A DNA stretch of 64,000 nt from Trichinella spiralis (lineage: Eukaryota > Nematoda > Enoplea > Trichinellida > Trichinellidae). Positions within the stretch are counted from its first letter, which is position 1; each line of letters starts with the position of its first letter. The notes beneath the pieces were generated by a model. It was not told the DNA's origin. It worked only from the letters and a program-made list of their open reading frames with translations, and did no database searches. The DNA lies in contig CM012954.1 of the NCBI GenBank assembly GCA_000181795.3, forward strand, positions 13,047,618-13,111,617, in the 5' to 3' direction. This document shows, one piece after another, positions 18,344 to 31,217 of this stretch. Both the position numbers and the translations under genes were made by a program.

Positions 18344-19448
18344 ATCATATCTGAATTTATGATGCATACTTTTTACTTTAGTTTAGTTATTACAGTTATT
18401 ACTCTATGAGAATTGTTATTCTATAAGCATATTGTTGATGATTGTATTGTATGATCGATGATGTATCATTAAGTAAATTAATGACTATCTTAATTCACGA
18501 TGCATGAATAGAACATTGACAAAAAAAACTGAAATTTAAATTTCTACAAAAAGTTTTTTGTTCAACCGTTTAATAAAACTTTTCTTGTCACTCAGCACAA
18601 CACAGACAATGTTAACATTGAAGAAGTTAATTTTTCAATATTTGGGAAAATTTTTACGTTGCTTTTGGTGCACTTACAACACTGCTGTTCAGCTTGCCGC
18701 TACAATAAATGAAAATTTTCAGTATATAGCTTATGATTTTCAGGTTCATATTAATAATAAATGACAATGGTTGATTAGCACAACGCAAAACATGAGATAT
18801 TTTTAAAATTCTTACATACAACTTAAGGACAAATGTATTTTATAAATAAAACTTCCAATTTACACACCTTTAACATTTTCAAAGTGAACCATTGCTGTTA
18901 CTATTTTTTTCAATAGTTTTATTTTAAACATGTTTGAATATCAAATGTGATATAATGAAAACTGTAAATTACTTATTGTACTACGCATTTTTAACATAAT
19001 GTAAAATGACGCGTTTTTTAAAGTATCTTAAAAGAAAATCAGGTTTTATTAGAGCAATTTTTGAATTTTGTTTAAAAATGAGAACATTTTTCTGGTAACA
19101 AATGATAAATAAATTTAAGAAAATTCAAAAAAGAAAATTTTTAATGAAACCATTTAATTAAATTTAATAATTACCTATGCTTAAAAACACTATATTACTT
19201 TTTGCACCTGTGATACTGTAACTTTATCGCAAGTCTTTGTTTTTTTCACGTTAGGACTGCAATGTCCAATGTTTAAGTTGCTTTGAAAGAAAATGCATAA
19301 ATTCAAATTACTTTCAAAGTTTTGCTTGACTGATCGTTTGTTCAGGAATTTTGCGTTTTCAGTTTGTTTGTGCTCGTGTTCTACTTTGATTGTATTCAGG
19401 CACTTAATATTTTTTTTATTTTCTAGCACAGTTTGACCGTTTGAAATT
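18260..19448. other. Intergenic, no supported gene
   Basis: About 1.2 kb of AT-rich sequence with a TA microsatellite at about 18319-18342. It ends with a pyrimidine-rich acceptor-like site (TTTTCTAG at about 19420-19427) just upstream of the ORC1 start. Short frames on both strands have no motif. Confidence 0.45.
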
Positions 19449-22129
19449 ATGAAATTGCGCTCCAGCCGAAAAATATCAAAATATAGTACTTCATGTTCTT
19501 ATGCCGAAGAAAAGAACAGTGATTTGTGTTCTGTTGCTTCTGATGATTCACTTCCAGCGTTGAGTCGAAAAAGTAATTTCTGAATAAACAATTGAAATTT
19601 GAAAAAAAAACTATGAACTTCATATTTTTTTGAAGATCCTGAACGGAAGTGCACTGTTGAAAGTAGTAGTGATGAAGAAATTGGAAACAATGCATGTGAA
19701 CTATCGTCTTTGAATGTTAAAATGCGATCTGCTTCGTTTAGCAAAAGAAACTTGACAATCGGAAAGGACATTAGTTTTTCAGGTATTTTAATTATTAGTT
19801 CATATAAAAGATTAATTAATTGCAGTATTGATTGATCAACAGCCCGTTGCTACGAGTTCAAAAGTGAATCATCGTGGAGTGATTTTGAAAGTGACTCAGA
19901 TTTTGTAAAGAAGACAACTTTGAAGAAGGAAGTTGATGATAAATTTCCCTCGTGTAGACGCAGCACACGAATTCGAGCTGGTCATTCGGGTTTGGAAAAG
20001 TGCCCAACCTCACATCATGCAAACAGTTCTCAGGTTAATGGGAAGGTGAAAAATTGTAAAAAACTTCGAACCCGGAAACAAATTGGTGAGAAAAAGGAAT
20101 TTTCTGTTGTTTTTAATTTTCAGATTATAATTTGGCTTTTCAAATATTATTTTCCTTGTGACAGAAGAAGAAGAAGAAGATGATGATTATGTTGAAGATG
20201 AAGTCCATGATGATGATGATAGTGTTGATCGCGCAGATTCAGCTGCCGCCAGTTCTTGTAGAACATCTCCGTTGAAGATTAAAATGATGCAGTTGAGAAG
20301 AAAAAATGGTAGAAAAAATGCACCTAGAGCTTCACTGAACAGACGTTCAACTGCACAGTATTGCTCTATTAGTGATAGTGATTTGGAAAGTTTGGAAAGC
20401 GAATCTGATTTTGCGTGTAAAACGAAGCGAGTGCGAAAGCTTAATGAAAAAGATAACAAGTATAATAAAAAATCCCAAACGGAAGAAGGTATGAATATTT
20501 TTTTTATTGTTTTGAATTTATTTAGTAAAAGTTTGTTTTGGTTTTAATTTAGATTACACGCCTTCCAATTCTCGTTTGAAAAAAGGTTTTCAAGGTTGTT
20601 TTCATAGCGCGTTTGACGAGCTCAAAGCTCGCCTTCATACATCTGCTGTGCCTGCTAACCTTCCTTGCCGGGAAAAGCAGTGCTTGGAGATTGAAAATTT
20701 TGTCAAATGTTGTTTGAAGAGTGGCAATAATGGGTAGGGATTAATTTGATTGATGTTGATGAAAATTTACATTTTATTTCATTTCTTTATCTGTATCTTT
20801 GCCAGTTGTTTGTACATTAGCGGAGTGCCGGGAACTGGAAAGACGGTCGCGGTTCGTCAAGCGATACGCGCTTTGCAAAACGACAACAAACTGCCGGCAT
20901 TTGTTTATTGTGAAATCAACGGTATGCAGCTAGCGGATCCAAAAAATATTTATTTCAAGATGGCTGGTTCGGTGTTCGGTTCGTCTTGGAAATCGAAATC
21001 CGCTGATAAAACGCAGAAAATGTTGAATAATTTTTTCAACGATTCCAACCCTGACAAGCCGCATCTTATTGCTCTACTCGACGAGGTGGACTATATGATT
21101 GCTGGAAAGCAGCGCACGTTGTACCAAGTGTTCGACTGGAGCACGTTGGAAAATTCCAAGTTGGTCTTGTTGACTGTAGCTAATACGCTTGATTTTCCCG
21201 AACGAATTTTGTGCAAAAGAATCACAAGTCGTTTGGTAAGCAGTAGTATTGTAAATGTTATACTTTCGCGTCTGCATCTTTGAGTTTGCATTAATTTTAC
21301 TTTTATCTCTTGCCTACATGACGACAAATGAAAGATTGTAATTTACAGTACCCTAAAATAGTAGTCAAGTTTGAAATATCAAATTACTGAATGTAAATTG
21401 TTTATTTACAAATGAGATTTTTTGGTTTTTGATAAAGTCAATTGTAGGGTTTGACGAGACTTTGCTTTCCATCGTACAGTCATGCAGAAATTCAAAAAAT
21501 TATCGAAGTTCGTCTGTCCGGCTGCAGTGCAGTCAGTGCGGATGCAGTTCAGCTGGTGTCTCGTAAAGTAGCTTCGGTATCTGGCGACATTCGAAGAGCT
21601 TTGGAAATTTGTCGCTTAGCTGCTGATATCGCCTCTTCAGAATGTGAAAATGAAAAAGCTGAAGTGAAGCGTAACGTCAGCGGTCAGAAACGCAAACAAC
21701 AACAAGAACAAAAACAGCAGCTCACGTTGGAACACATCGGTCTGGCGTTGAAGGAGATGGCCAGCAATTTGAAATTCGCCTTCATCAAGTATTCAATTTT
21801 GTGTTCTTGTTGTTCATTTCAACATGTCTAGGATTTTTTTATATTTAAGAAATACATCTCTGCATCAACAGTTGGTGCTTCGGGCTTTGGTTTGCCTGTA
21901 CAATCAAACTGCTTGCGATGAGGTGTCTTTCAGAATGATCAACATACAGTATAAGAAAATATGCCACGACGAGGACAAAGAACCGCTCGGTGTCAGAGAG
22001 CTTGATCGAATTCTGCACATTTTCGTCTCAGTTGGCATTCTGGTTCTCGGTAAGCAACAGTTGGGTTATTTGGATTCTTATTTCCGTTTTGCAATGAACG
22101 CTGAGGACATCAGCGCATCTTTACAATAA
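19449..22129 (+). CDS. orc1: Origin recognition complex subunit 1 (AAA+ ATPase)
   Basis: ORC1 is the ATP-binding subunit that loads the replicative helicase at origins. Eight exons: 19449-19572, 19636-19782, 19843-20085, 20165-20488, 20553-20733, 20806-21235, 21448-21788, 21850-22129, all phases consistent, about 689 aa. Residues 1-280 are disordered, with acidic and Ser-rich tracts and basic patches. The AAA+ module follows with Walker A GVPGTGKT, Walker B LIALLDEVDYM, sensor-1 VANTLDFPER, arginine-rich CKRITSRL, then FPSYSHAEIQKII and SGDIRRALEICR, as in ORC1/CDC6. The C-terminal winged helix contains NTSLHQQLVLRALV, like the ORC1 family. I see no BAH domain, which vertebrate ORC1 has at the N-terminus; it may be absent or in unfound upstream exons. 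ORC1 rather than CDC6 is preferred because of the long N-terminus and the winged-helix sequence. Confidence 0.92.
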
Positions 22130-22422
22130 TATTTTACGGCTAATTTTACGACGTTTTCTGTTTCGTAAGTTACGTTGAAAATTATTTTCATATTTAATTC
22201 CATTATTGGAAATATGTTTTTTTCATCATCATCACGTGGAAAGCATATTTTCACTGCTTACGGTAGGTGGTGTACTCAGCAATATTGACGATGATATTTC
22301 TCTTTTCTATTTGACTGTCAATTGTAAACTGACAAATATATATATATATATGGTCATAGTTCATCACAATTTTTATTTTTGAAAAACACTGATTCGAAAA
22401 AACCTTGCGTATAAGAAGAGTT

Positions 22423-25400
22423 TTATGAAATACTAGTTGTAATGAAAGTTCCATCACAATATGGACAGACAGTATCACCGAATAGTTCGATCATTGCTGA
22501 AGAGAAGGGGAATGTAAAATTATCATATATGCTTCAAAGTGAACAATTAAAAAAAATACCTGGTGATTTTATAGCAGTAGATGCAATGGCACCGCAACGA
22601 ATACAATGAAGACAAGCACTTGTCGGAAGACATTGAAAAGTGATATTGCAGAAATCTGAAACAGTGACACATCCACTGAACATGGTATGTTTGGGATAGA
22701 TGAAACAAACCTACTTATCAAATGCCCATCCTCGCATACACGTCCTATACGAGGTATCCATGTTTTGTCTTAAAAAAACATATAAATTTATCCTTTATCC
22801 ATAATAGTTAATATTAATTTTTATCCGGCATTTTCAAACAATAAGTAGTAGTAGTAGTAGTAGTAGTAGTCGTGTTTTAAAGAAAAATATCTTACAATTT
22901 TTGTTGCAAATCTCGCAGAAACTGGTACTGAAAGCACTTTTGGCTAGTCGTCTCACTTTGCGTCGTCGTCTGGTGGGCAATTTCCTCTTTTTCGGCTTTT
23001 TTTCGTAAACTTTCAAAAACTCTTTTACCTGTACCGCCATGTCCATTATTTCGGGATTTTCGCTTGGCAACAGCAGCTTCAGCTTTCTGTACAATTGAAT
23101 AGCATAGCAGAGTGTCAAAATAAAATCGATCTTTTTAATCACATTTTCCTGAAGATGAAACGGCATATTTATGTAAATATTTAAATTTGATCGAAACAAT
23201 TATCATTTACCCAACATTTCACGTACTGCATCGATATTATCTTTCTTTGTGTCATCACAACGCAGCAGAAGCTGAAATATTTTTGAATCAAATAAAACAC
23301 AAAAAGCCAGCAATCATATAATATCCTTGACAACGAATCGATTGAAACAATAATGTTGTTTTCTTATGCAAATGAAATTTATCATTATTGTTCACATCAG
23401 TGAACTGTTCTCCGTACTGATAAGAGAAACGAGTTATTTATTATCACCCCGAGGCAGAGCAGCAGTGCAATCAAGCAGTTATCAAGCGGACTGGCCTCAG
23501 TTGAGCTACATGTCGTGGCTTCTGTTCAGCAGACAGCAACGTTCAATGTTGAAAGCGAACGAAGATTTGATCTCACCTAATCTCTCTCTACCTGCTATTT
23601 TGTCAACTGCATGCAACTCTTCAATAGATGTAGAACCGAGAAGATCAATTCCAACCAATATCAATAATTTATGTGTAAGTAAATTATAATTTCAATTACT
23701 TCTTCTACTCGTTAAAAAAAATTTTTTTTAATTAAGTTGAATAACAATAAAAAAAATTTCTGTCCATATACAAAAATAATCTTACCGTAGTATTTTCAAA
23801 GAATGGGACCATTGAATTTTCATTTCATTCATCCGTTTTATCATCCATTTCCAAACAGTGCCTGGTATTTTCTTGCACAAAAGTAACTGTCGCATTACAA
23901 TCAGTAAATCGGTACTATCGCGCAGGTTAGCTAAAAATTGAATCATTCTGCTAAGAAGCACTATAAACAACAACAACAAGTGAATTTCTTACGCGAATTC
24001 AATAATTTCTGCAAACAATCTCGTGGACTGATCTCTTTCAAAATTCCAATATACAATTTAGGCGACAAAAGAGACGATTTGTAAGCTATTCTTTTTCTCA
24101 AATTTTCATTTCACACAAATTGAATCAAAATTAATGATAATAATTATTATTTCTAAAAAATTCTCCCTTCTTACTTGGAGTTGTATGCCAAAAGAACTTC
24201 GTTTTTAGAAGCTGCCATTCCAAAATTGCGTTCCGTTAACTTCACCACTTCAGCAACTGAAAAATTCATTATCATTTCATTTCATCATTTCACTTTTCAA
24301 ATGTGCAACTTACCACTATTATCGGTTATTATTTTACCTTCAGAAAGCCTAATTTTCAACACTGAACAATGCGTATACGCATACAAAGATTCTCCTGCCA
24401 ATGTAATCTCTACAAAAAAGATAATCAAACAAAGTATAAAAATTGAGTTGAATAATAATTGAAAAAAAATTAAACGAATTAATAAACATCCTCAAGTTAT
24501 TGGTTACGCTTATGTGAAGTGATCATTGCCTTGGATTAAATCTGCATCGACGTGAAAAACCCGAGATGAATGGCACACTTCAAAATTTCGATTAGGATCC
24601 AAATGCAAACAGCTTACACTATCCGTATGGCTAACGTAAAGAGCAAACACTTCGAACTGAAATGAGATTATTTCAGAAAATGACAACAACTTCTTCATGA
24701 CAACTTGCTTTGGAAATAAAGCAGGCAACAATGTTCAAAACCAACGAAGTACCAAAGTCATGTTGAACTTGTCGAGGTCGTCTCATTTGAAAAGATTTAT
24801 ATGCTTTTACCATCGAGTACATCAACTGATCATCAGAATTTACAAAAAATAACATTCCTACAAAAAACACACCATGTTTAATAATTTATAATTTCTACAT
24901 TTTTTCAAATAATTAAAAAAACATTTTTTACCGCTGTTTTCGTCTCGATTTACCCAAAAACGTCCCAATATTGTTTTATCATCTGATAACACTTTTACTT
25001 TTAAAATGCGAAAGTCAACACTCCTATGAAACAAATAAATATCAGATTATAATAATTGCTTATTAGCATTTTATGGACAAATGTGAAAAAAATGTGAATA
25101 TATAAAGAATAAAGTGAGTTATTTTAATTACTTCTTACTATGAAACCGTTGTCTCCAAAATATAATATGGCCACTACGCTGAACAGAAAAAACAATTCGG
25201 AAATTCCGATATTTGAGAGTAGTCCAATGCCAAGCTAAAATAGAGGAATGAATAAATCAATGTAGCGTTTGCCAGCAAACTTACTGGAAACCGCTAGTAG
25301 TTTGGAAACGTTGTACATGTTCAATGATTCATTAACAAAAATATCAATTGTTGGAATTCTCTCTTGTTTCATACTGTCCAAATAAGTTTCATGAAACATA

Positions 25401-26241
25401 ATTTTATTTGTTAAATAATATTTCAGAAGCTTCGGTGTATGAAGAAAAATGCCATATTCAGTCAACCCCGTGTACGGGTCAAAAATCACGATCTGTCCAT
25501 CTAATGACAATACTGCTATCAATTTTCTGAAACAGAACAGAAAGGTATAATTTCAAATATTTAGATATTAAAAAAACAGATTTAAAATAAGGCAAAAACT
25601 TAATATTTTACTATGTTAAGAATGACAAAAATGAAAGTTATATACTGAAAATTAGGACCGCAGTTATCTGGAAATACGGCAGATATGATAAAAGAATTCC
25701 AACACGATGTTGCAGGATCATATAGAGATTCTTTTCTCATAACTAAAAACACTTTACATAGAATACTTTACAGGAAAGATTTAAAAGTTGAACAAACAAA
25801 ATTAAGTTACAAAAACGTGTTTCATCATCATCAGTTGACGTCATATACTCATGCCAGTCAGCTCCAATTAGTGAAATTTTATCAACGCGTGACCGTAGTG
25901 ATCTGTAAGGTAATTTTTCAAAGCTGAAATTCCTTTCAAAGTGCGGGCACTTCATATCTGAGCATTGTAGGCCATAAGGATCCAAAATCTGAATGCAGCA
26001 GGGTTACAGTTTAAAAAACGGATAAAATAGAAATAATATTTCAACAGTATACCATTAAAACCACATTCGATTTAAAGGAAATTAACAGCTCCTTATCGCT
26101 AAGCCACGAAGCACAATTCTGAATGTACTGATAATGGCCCAAGAACTCTGATTTGTCCAGAAGTTTGTAAGCAGATGATTCATTACTACAAATATATAAA
26201 TTATAATAATTAACAGCAAATCTGAGAAAAACATACCTCAT
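22423..26241 (-). CDS. TFIIIC subunit with C-terminal zinc finger (GTF3C4/TFIIIC90-like)
   Basis: Probable RNA polymerase III general factor subunit. I join 18 exons: 26241-26237, 26185-26053, 25988-25811, 25742-25646, 25526-25285, 25234-25132, 25023-24932, 24857-24691, 24656-24530, 24409-24314, 24256-24175, 24096-23993, 23960-23786, 23271-23211, 23148-22896, 22768-22715, 22655-22560, 22496-22423, about 712 aa. The first two thirds read as beta-propeller-like strands (KLIAVLSLDGQIVIFDPYTG, RIVFSVQRSGHIIFWRQR). After a basic stretch (KKPKKRKLPTRRRRKVRR) the C-terminus has a cysteine pattern FCEICNKN ... RVCEDGH ... FCNITFQCLPTSAC ... CIRCGAIA ... VCPYCDGTF, which fits the TFIIIC zinc-finger family. 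The family call rests mainly on this pattern. Exons 8, 12 and 14 are the least certain; the intron after exon 9 appears to be GC-AG. The gene converges on ORC1, with about 290 bp between stops. Confidence 0.68.
22843..22870. repeat. TAG/CTA trinucleotide repeat
   Basis: About nine TAG units lie in the intron just downstream of exon 15 of the minus-strand TFIIIC-like gene. In the minus-strand frame they read as a Leu run in the unspliced translation, which is an artefact. Confidence 0.85.
23366..23689 (+). other. Open frame nested antisense in a TFIIIC-gene intron
   Basis: A 107-codon plus-strand frame lies inside the 514-bp intron between exons 13 and 14 of the minus-strand TFIIIC-like gene, the largest intron of that gene. 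Codons about 15-105 are clearly richer in G+C than the surrounding intron. A strong donor-like GTAAGT follows the last Leu codon region, at about 23672. The peptide has a hydrophobic start and the segment SYQADWPQLSYMSWLLFSRQQ, but I recognise no family. It may be an exon of a nested gene, part of an unrecognised minus-strand exon, or chance. Confidence 0.25.
24410..24529 (-). other. Probable GC-AG intron (TFIIIC-like gene intron 9)
   Basis: The exon ends ...ATCCAAG followed by gcaatg. Using this GC donor leaves one base over, which joins exon 10 (starting AGATTACATTGGC) to read EITLAGESLYAY without a stop. The nearest GT (TTTCAC|gtcgat) would give a stop-containing frame in the next exon. 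The intron ends in tag. Confidence 0.55.
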
Positions 26242-29200
26242 GCTTAGAAATCAAGGAGTTTCCAGTTAAAAAAATCTTGCTTCGTTACTGCAATTTCCTT
26301 TGTTGCACTATCACACGAATTCAATGAAACAACGTTTACAAATATAGGTTATTGTGCCTATCAAATATATATATATATATATATATAAACAGTGTAATAT
26401 TTATTTAGTTATTTGATTGATTTTTATGAGAGAAATTTATCGAAAGTTTAACATTCTTTTTATTAAATTATTTTGTGTTCATACTGTAACATAATCACAG
26501 GCAGGTGTAATTATTACAGTAATATTATTTTAATTTTTAGTTTTATTTTATAAAATTGTAAAAGCATTATTATTATTATTGATGTTGTTACTGTTTTAAT
26601 TTAAAAATGAAATTCAATTATTTTAATTATATCATCTATTTTACTGTTTTATTATAGAAGTGCGCGTTTTGATTCATGCAAATATATTTCTGAAGTTATC
26701 AATAAATATATGGTCGTTTTGTTGTTTTGTTCACACTGAGAGTTTCTTGTTACTCTCAAAAATTTCAGTGTCACAAGTTGTCCACAAGAAAGCAAATTCA
26801 TCCATTTGTAAACTATTTTTTGTCCTTTGACTTATTAATTCATCATACATTTAATATTTTGTTTATTTCAGTATTGATATTTATCAATAGTATCAACTTC
26901 TATCAATAATAATGAAGTAATAAATGGTATGTAATCAACTTTTCTAAAATAGTTTATTGATTTATATTTTGCAGATTATTACAGTGATGCATGTACATAT
27001 GACAGCTAAATTCTAGGTATAATTGCGTTTGTAATTTCGATGTTCCTAACTTTAGGTTACTTTTTCCGAACATAAAATTGCAAATTTATATATTTTGTTG
27101 TAATTTATACTTAATTTTTTATTAAAACACGGTGAAATTAGGTATTAGAGGGTAAATCAAATAATGTCGAAATGGTCCCACTATATGTGGGCATTATGAT
27201 ATTTTTACTTGTTTCAATTCAGAAGGGGTTTCCAAATTATCTGAATTACATTTTATGCAAATTTGAATAGGTGTGTGATGCATTTTTTAAAATTAATCGC
27301 ATCATTTGAAGTTCATTTTAATTTGTGAAAATTTTACCTGTGTATGAATACTTTTTGTGTGAGTATTAAAATTTTTTTAATGAATATGTAATTAAATATA
27401 AGTTCTATTCAAAAAATTATGATTGCTCGTCAGCTATGAAAGTAAACCGGTGAAGCAAGGAGATCAGTAATTATGGAAATGACATTCAGAAATGTTTACA
27501 TTATTAAAAAAATTAGCGAGCAGTTTTTTGAATTCATTTTTGCCTTTTAAATATTTTGCTTCATTTACTACTGATTAGTAAACTAAACAAAATTATGTAA
27601 ATATATTTATGTCTGCTTATTTATTTAATTTGATTTTATTTGATTTGATTTGATATCTGTCGGAAAAATCTCATTAACATTTTAAATCACACAAATCAGG
27701 TGAAAATAATAACGCATACTGAATGTAAACAAAAATTGCATTCAATGTAGTTGCGATGTTTGTATTAGATCGAAGCAAGCAAATATTTGTAGATATTTCT
27801 AATTAGCTGAATTTTCAATTGCATTTCATATATTATTATTCTGCTGATAAATGCAATCTCAGGTGTTTTAGCAACACAATTCATTACAGCAGACAATAAT
27901 TTGCTTTAATAATGTAAGCCAGTTTGGCGTGAAAGGTTAAAATAAAAATCTATAAGCGCAGAAAATTACATGCTTTGCAAATAATTACCAACGGTGGAAA
28001 CTTATTTTTTAAATATTTGCACAGTGTTTTGTACGTATAATTCTTCTAAAATAAGCTGCTTTTATTAAATTTAATCGTATTGTGTGCATTATTATTTACT
28101 GTATAATCATGAATTATAATTTTAATAAAGTACATCCATACAGAATTTTGTTGTAATTGCGATTAAAGGGTGTTTTTATTGATCTGCTATAATTTTATAA
28201 AGTAATTTTACTGATGGATTATTAATTAATTTTTTTAATGGAAAATTTTGACGTTACATCAGTAATGCATATTTTTAAAGTTGGTGGCGGTTGCATTGCA
28301 TTATTGAATTTATTCGAATTTACATTACAAACAGTATTAAAAATTCTGAGCAGTAAATTCTAATAAGTGTCTCCATGTGGGCATATACGCATTGAACAGC
28401 TATTAAAAAATTAACAAATGAAATTGTTGAAATGGAAGCAGTAAGTGGAATAATTATTTCATTACATCAATAAGAATACTATCAATATTAGATAAACTGA
28501 TATTTTGTTCATGTCTAGAAAATTTGAAATTATTTATTAATGAACTGACTACTGTAAAGGCATATTAGAAAAGCTATGAAATAAAAAATATGCTCTATTT
28601 AATGTAAAGCTGCTTATTGCTAAATTAGTATCTATACGCTTTCATAGTTTGTATTAGGTAGGATACAATGGATATGTGATTTTGCGCATGACCTTAATTT
28701 AATTTAATATTAAATGAGTATTGGAATTTTTCTATAGCAGTTGCGCAATGCTAGTAGACTGAGATGAAAGCAAGAGATTTTTATTTGTTTATTTTTCTAA
28801 GACTAAAATTTCCAAGAGCGTCGATTTATAAAATGTTCGATTATTATTATAATATTTGACTGAGTTTCATTTCCTTTTTTCTGTTTCTAATTAAATGTCT
28901 TTAACGAAATGCAGTTGTAAAAGTTTACACCATTATAATTAATTGCTGGAGCAATAAGAAAAATAATAAGTACAGTAAACTTCTTGTTAATAGTAATTAA
29001 TTGCAATATAATAAATATTATGAATAATGATATATTTTTTTTCTGATTTTAATTTTGAAAAGGATGAAATAATTTTTTGTTGTAATTATGAAAATGGTGT
29101 ACTTATTGTGAAATCTGATAACAAAAATAGCAACAGCAATTTAGCAAAATGCTTGTCAGAAGAGTTCTGGTTGTTCATGCTAAAGCGCCATCTATGCGTA

Positions 29201-30179
29201 GTTCACAACTCATTTTACAAATATTGCTGTCTAGCAAAGCTAAATCCAGAAGGTGCATGGTGAGAAGATGAATGCTGAAGTAGAAGTAAGTTTTGCTTTC
29301 TAATTTATCGAATATTGCATTATTAGTAAGGAGGCCTAAACTGACCGATATAATTAGAACGTTAAATTGTCATGTAAATTGATAAATTGAAGCAGTATAC
29401 CATAAAAATTAAAAATTGGTTCATCGCATTATGACATCTTTCACGGATGCATTATCAATAACTAAAATTCAAAATATAGTTGAAAATCTTAAAAACACTG
29501 CCTCTCTTGAAGTACAGAATATGCTTTCAGCTTTTCATTTTTTAGAATGTTAGCAGTCGTACGCTAATGTTATAATTAGTAAACTGCTTTTAAATAAACA
29601 TTTAAAAATTCATTGTGCTTAGTAAAAAAGCAAAATAATGATGTAAGACTTTGCTCCTTTTACGTTTTGAATTATTTATTAGTTAAAAAACTTTTCAGTA
29701 ATTGAAAATTGATGAAATAAATTTCCCAGATGATGTCTTTACTCTTTATTGCTTTAATCATGTTAAACATAGATTACTAGTCAAAATAAAAATAAAGTAA
29801 TGATTTTAAGACAACCTTTATTAATAAAAAACAAATGTTATATGTGTTTAAATTTTTTATCAGAATTCTTACTTGATGGAAGTTGGTGGAAAGAAGTGTA
29901 TAAAAAACCAACAATTTTTTATTTTTACAGATAAATTAATCAAAGATAACACAGTAATTAATCACGATGAAGATATTCATCATCGATGAGGACAGCTCTA
30001 AAAGTTTGTTGTGCTAGTAATTGCTTTTGAATAAGTTGGGATATGAAATATACGAATTTTGATTTTGATTCTTGGAGTGTCTTGAAAATATATTTCCAAA
30101 TGTAATTGTTTATTAGATTTGCTTTTTGATAGCGAAGACTTGAAGTACAGTGCAAAGAGAAAGACATTGAAATGCAGCA
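26242..30179. other. Gene-poor AT-rich interval
   Basis: About 3.9 kb between the divergently placed TFIIIC-like gene and the receptor gene. It holds a TA microsatellite (about 26366-26388) and many A/T homopolymer runs. The plus-strand frame 29027-29263 (78 codons) ends near a donor-like GTGAGA after GGTGCATG and could be a stray exon, but its peptide shows no family. I support no gene here. Promoters for both flanking genes probably lie near the ends. Confidence 0.5.
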
Positions 30180-31217
30180 ATGATAGCGAATGATTTGGAA
30201 CAAGTGCAGAATAATTCCATCGCAGAGAATACTGTAAAGAGAAACGACACTCTGCAACTGATAAGCCTTTCTGTTGGAATTTATCACATAGTGGAAGATC
30301 TGAATTATGCATGCATTCCTTTGGGGATAGTCATATTTTTGATGCAAGGATTTGCTTCAGTTGCAATCATTTTTAACAGCAAACTGCGAAGGAAACGAAC
30401 TTTTTTGCTAATTTGCATGTTATGCATCAGTTGGACAATCGTAGCTGCAGGTGAAATTTGTTCAGCTGTGGGAACTCTTGTTCGATATTCTTTGTTCAAC
30501 AATTGCGTTATTACACAGTACAGCTGCTTTATTGAACAAACATCGCTTGCAGCAGGCCTTTTACTTGTAATTGATACAAATCTGTTGACAGCCGTGGATC
30601 GTTGTCTTGCCATAATTACTCCACACTGGTATAGAAAACAGTACAAATTATGGATGGTGTATATGGTCATTTTTTTCGCTATTTTGCACGTCTTTATTTC
30701 ACGTCTTCAACGTTTTTTCAATGTAAGTGACATATTATTGCCATTCTGCACACCTTTGATGGATAGCAGTGAAGGCATTGTTAAAGAGCAACAAATTGTA
30801 TGCAACACTCTCCTCATTATAACCATCCTTCTCTATTTTCTCACGATAATTTTGGTGAAGGTAAAATTAAAAAGTGTGAAACAGGATAGAATTCTCTGCT
30901 GCAGAGCTAAGGAACAGCTCAAATCAAAGCTTTTGAATACACTGGCATTGAATACAGCTTCATACGCAACCACTCTCCTGTTTGGTTACATTTTGACTAC
31001 AATTGCTGCTTCTGAGAAAAATATTTTTGAGAGCTTGAAAATTGCCCGATATGCATTAATTACTTTTTTGAACGGAATTGTTACTTTTTTAATTTTCTAT
31101 TTCAGAATCAGGGAATTTCGGTTCGCCATGATTCAGATGCTTCAAAAAATACCAGTGCTGAAAAATCTGAAACTTGTTCGCATAGTTCCGTCCGAATTCT
31201 CCACAGCAGTCAGTTGA
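30180..31217 (+). CDS. Rhodopsin-like seven-transmembrane receptor, single exon (nematode Srsx-like)
   Basis: Orphan G-protein-coupled receptor, 345 aa, intronless. Seven hydrophobic segments can be counted: about residues 42-64, 74-98, 118-140, 155-175, 205-230, 255-280 and 290-312. After helix 3 the motif AVDRCLAII corresponds to the DRY region. A Cys in the loop before helix 3 and another in the second extracellular region (PFCTPL) could form the usual disulphide. The N-terminus carries an Asn-X-Ser glycosylation site (NNS) and no signal peptide. The short C-tail is basic. The overall layout resembles nematode Srsx-type chemoreceptors, but no ligand or exact family can be given. The start is the first Met of the frame; it lies in AT-rich surroundings with no clear upstream exon. 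Confidence 0.78.
   Translation: MIANDLEQVQNNSIAENTVKRNDTLQLISLSVGIYHIVEDLNYACIPLGIVIFLMQGFASVAIIFNSKLRRKRTFLLICMLCISWTIVAAGEICSAVGTLVRYSLFNNCVITQYSCFIEQTSLAAGLLLVIDTNLLTAVDRCLAIITPHWYRKQYKLWMVYMVIFFAILHVFISRLQRFFNVSDILLPFCTPLMDSSEGIVKEQQIVCNTLLIITILLYFLTIILVKVKLKSVKQDRILCCRAKEQLKSKLLNTLALNTASYATTLLFGYILTTIAASEKNIFESLKIARYALITFLNGIVTFLIFYFRIREFRFAMIQMLQKIPVLKNLKLVRIVPSEFSTAVS

Noticed and set aside
23321-23330. ATATCCTTGA, resembling a U12 donor
   Set aside because: It is on the plus strand inside a minus-strand gene, with no U12 branch point or exon pair.
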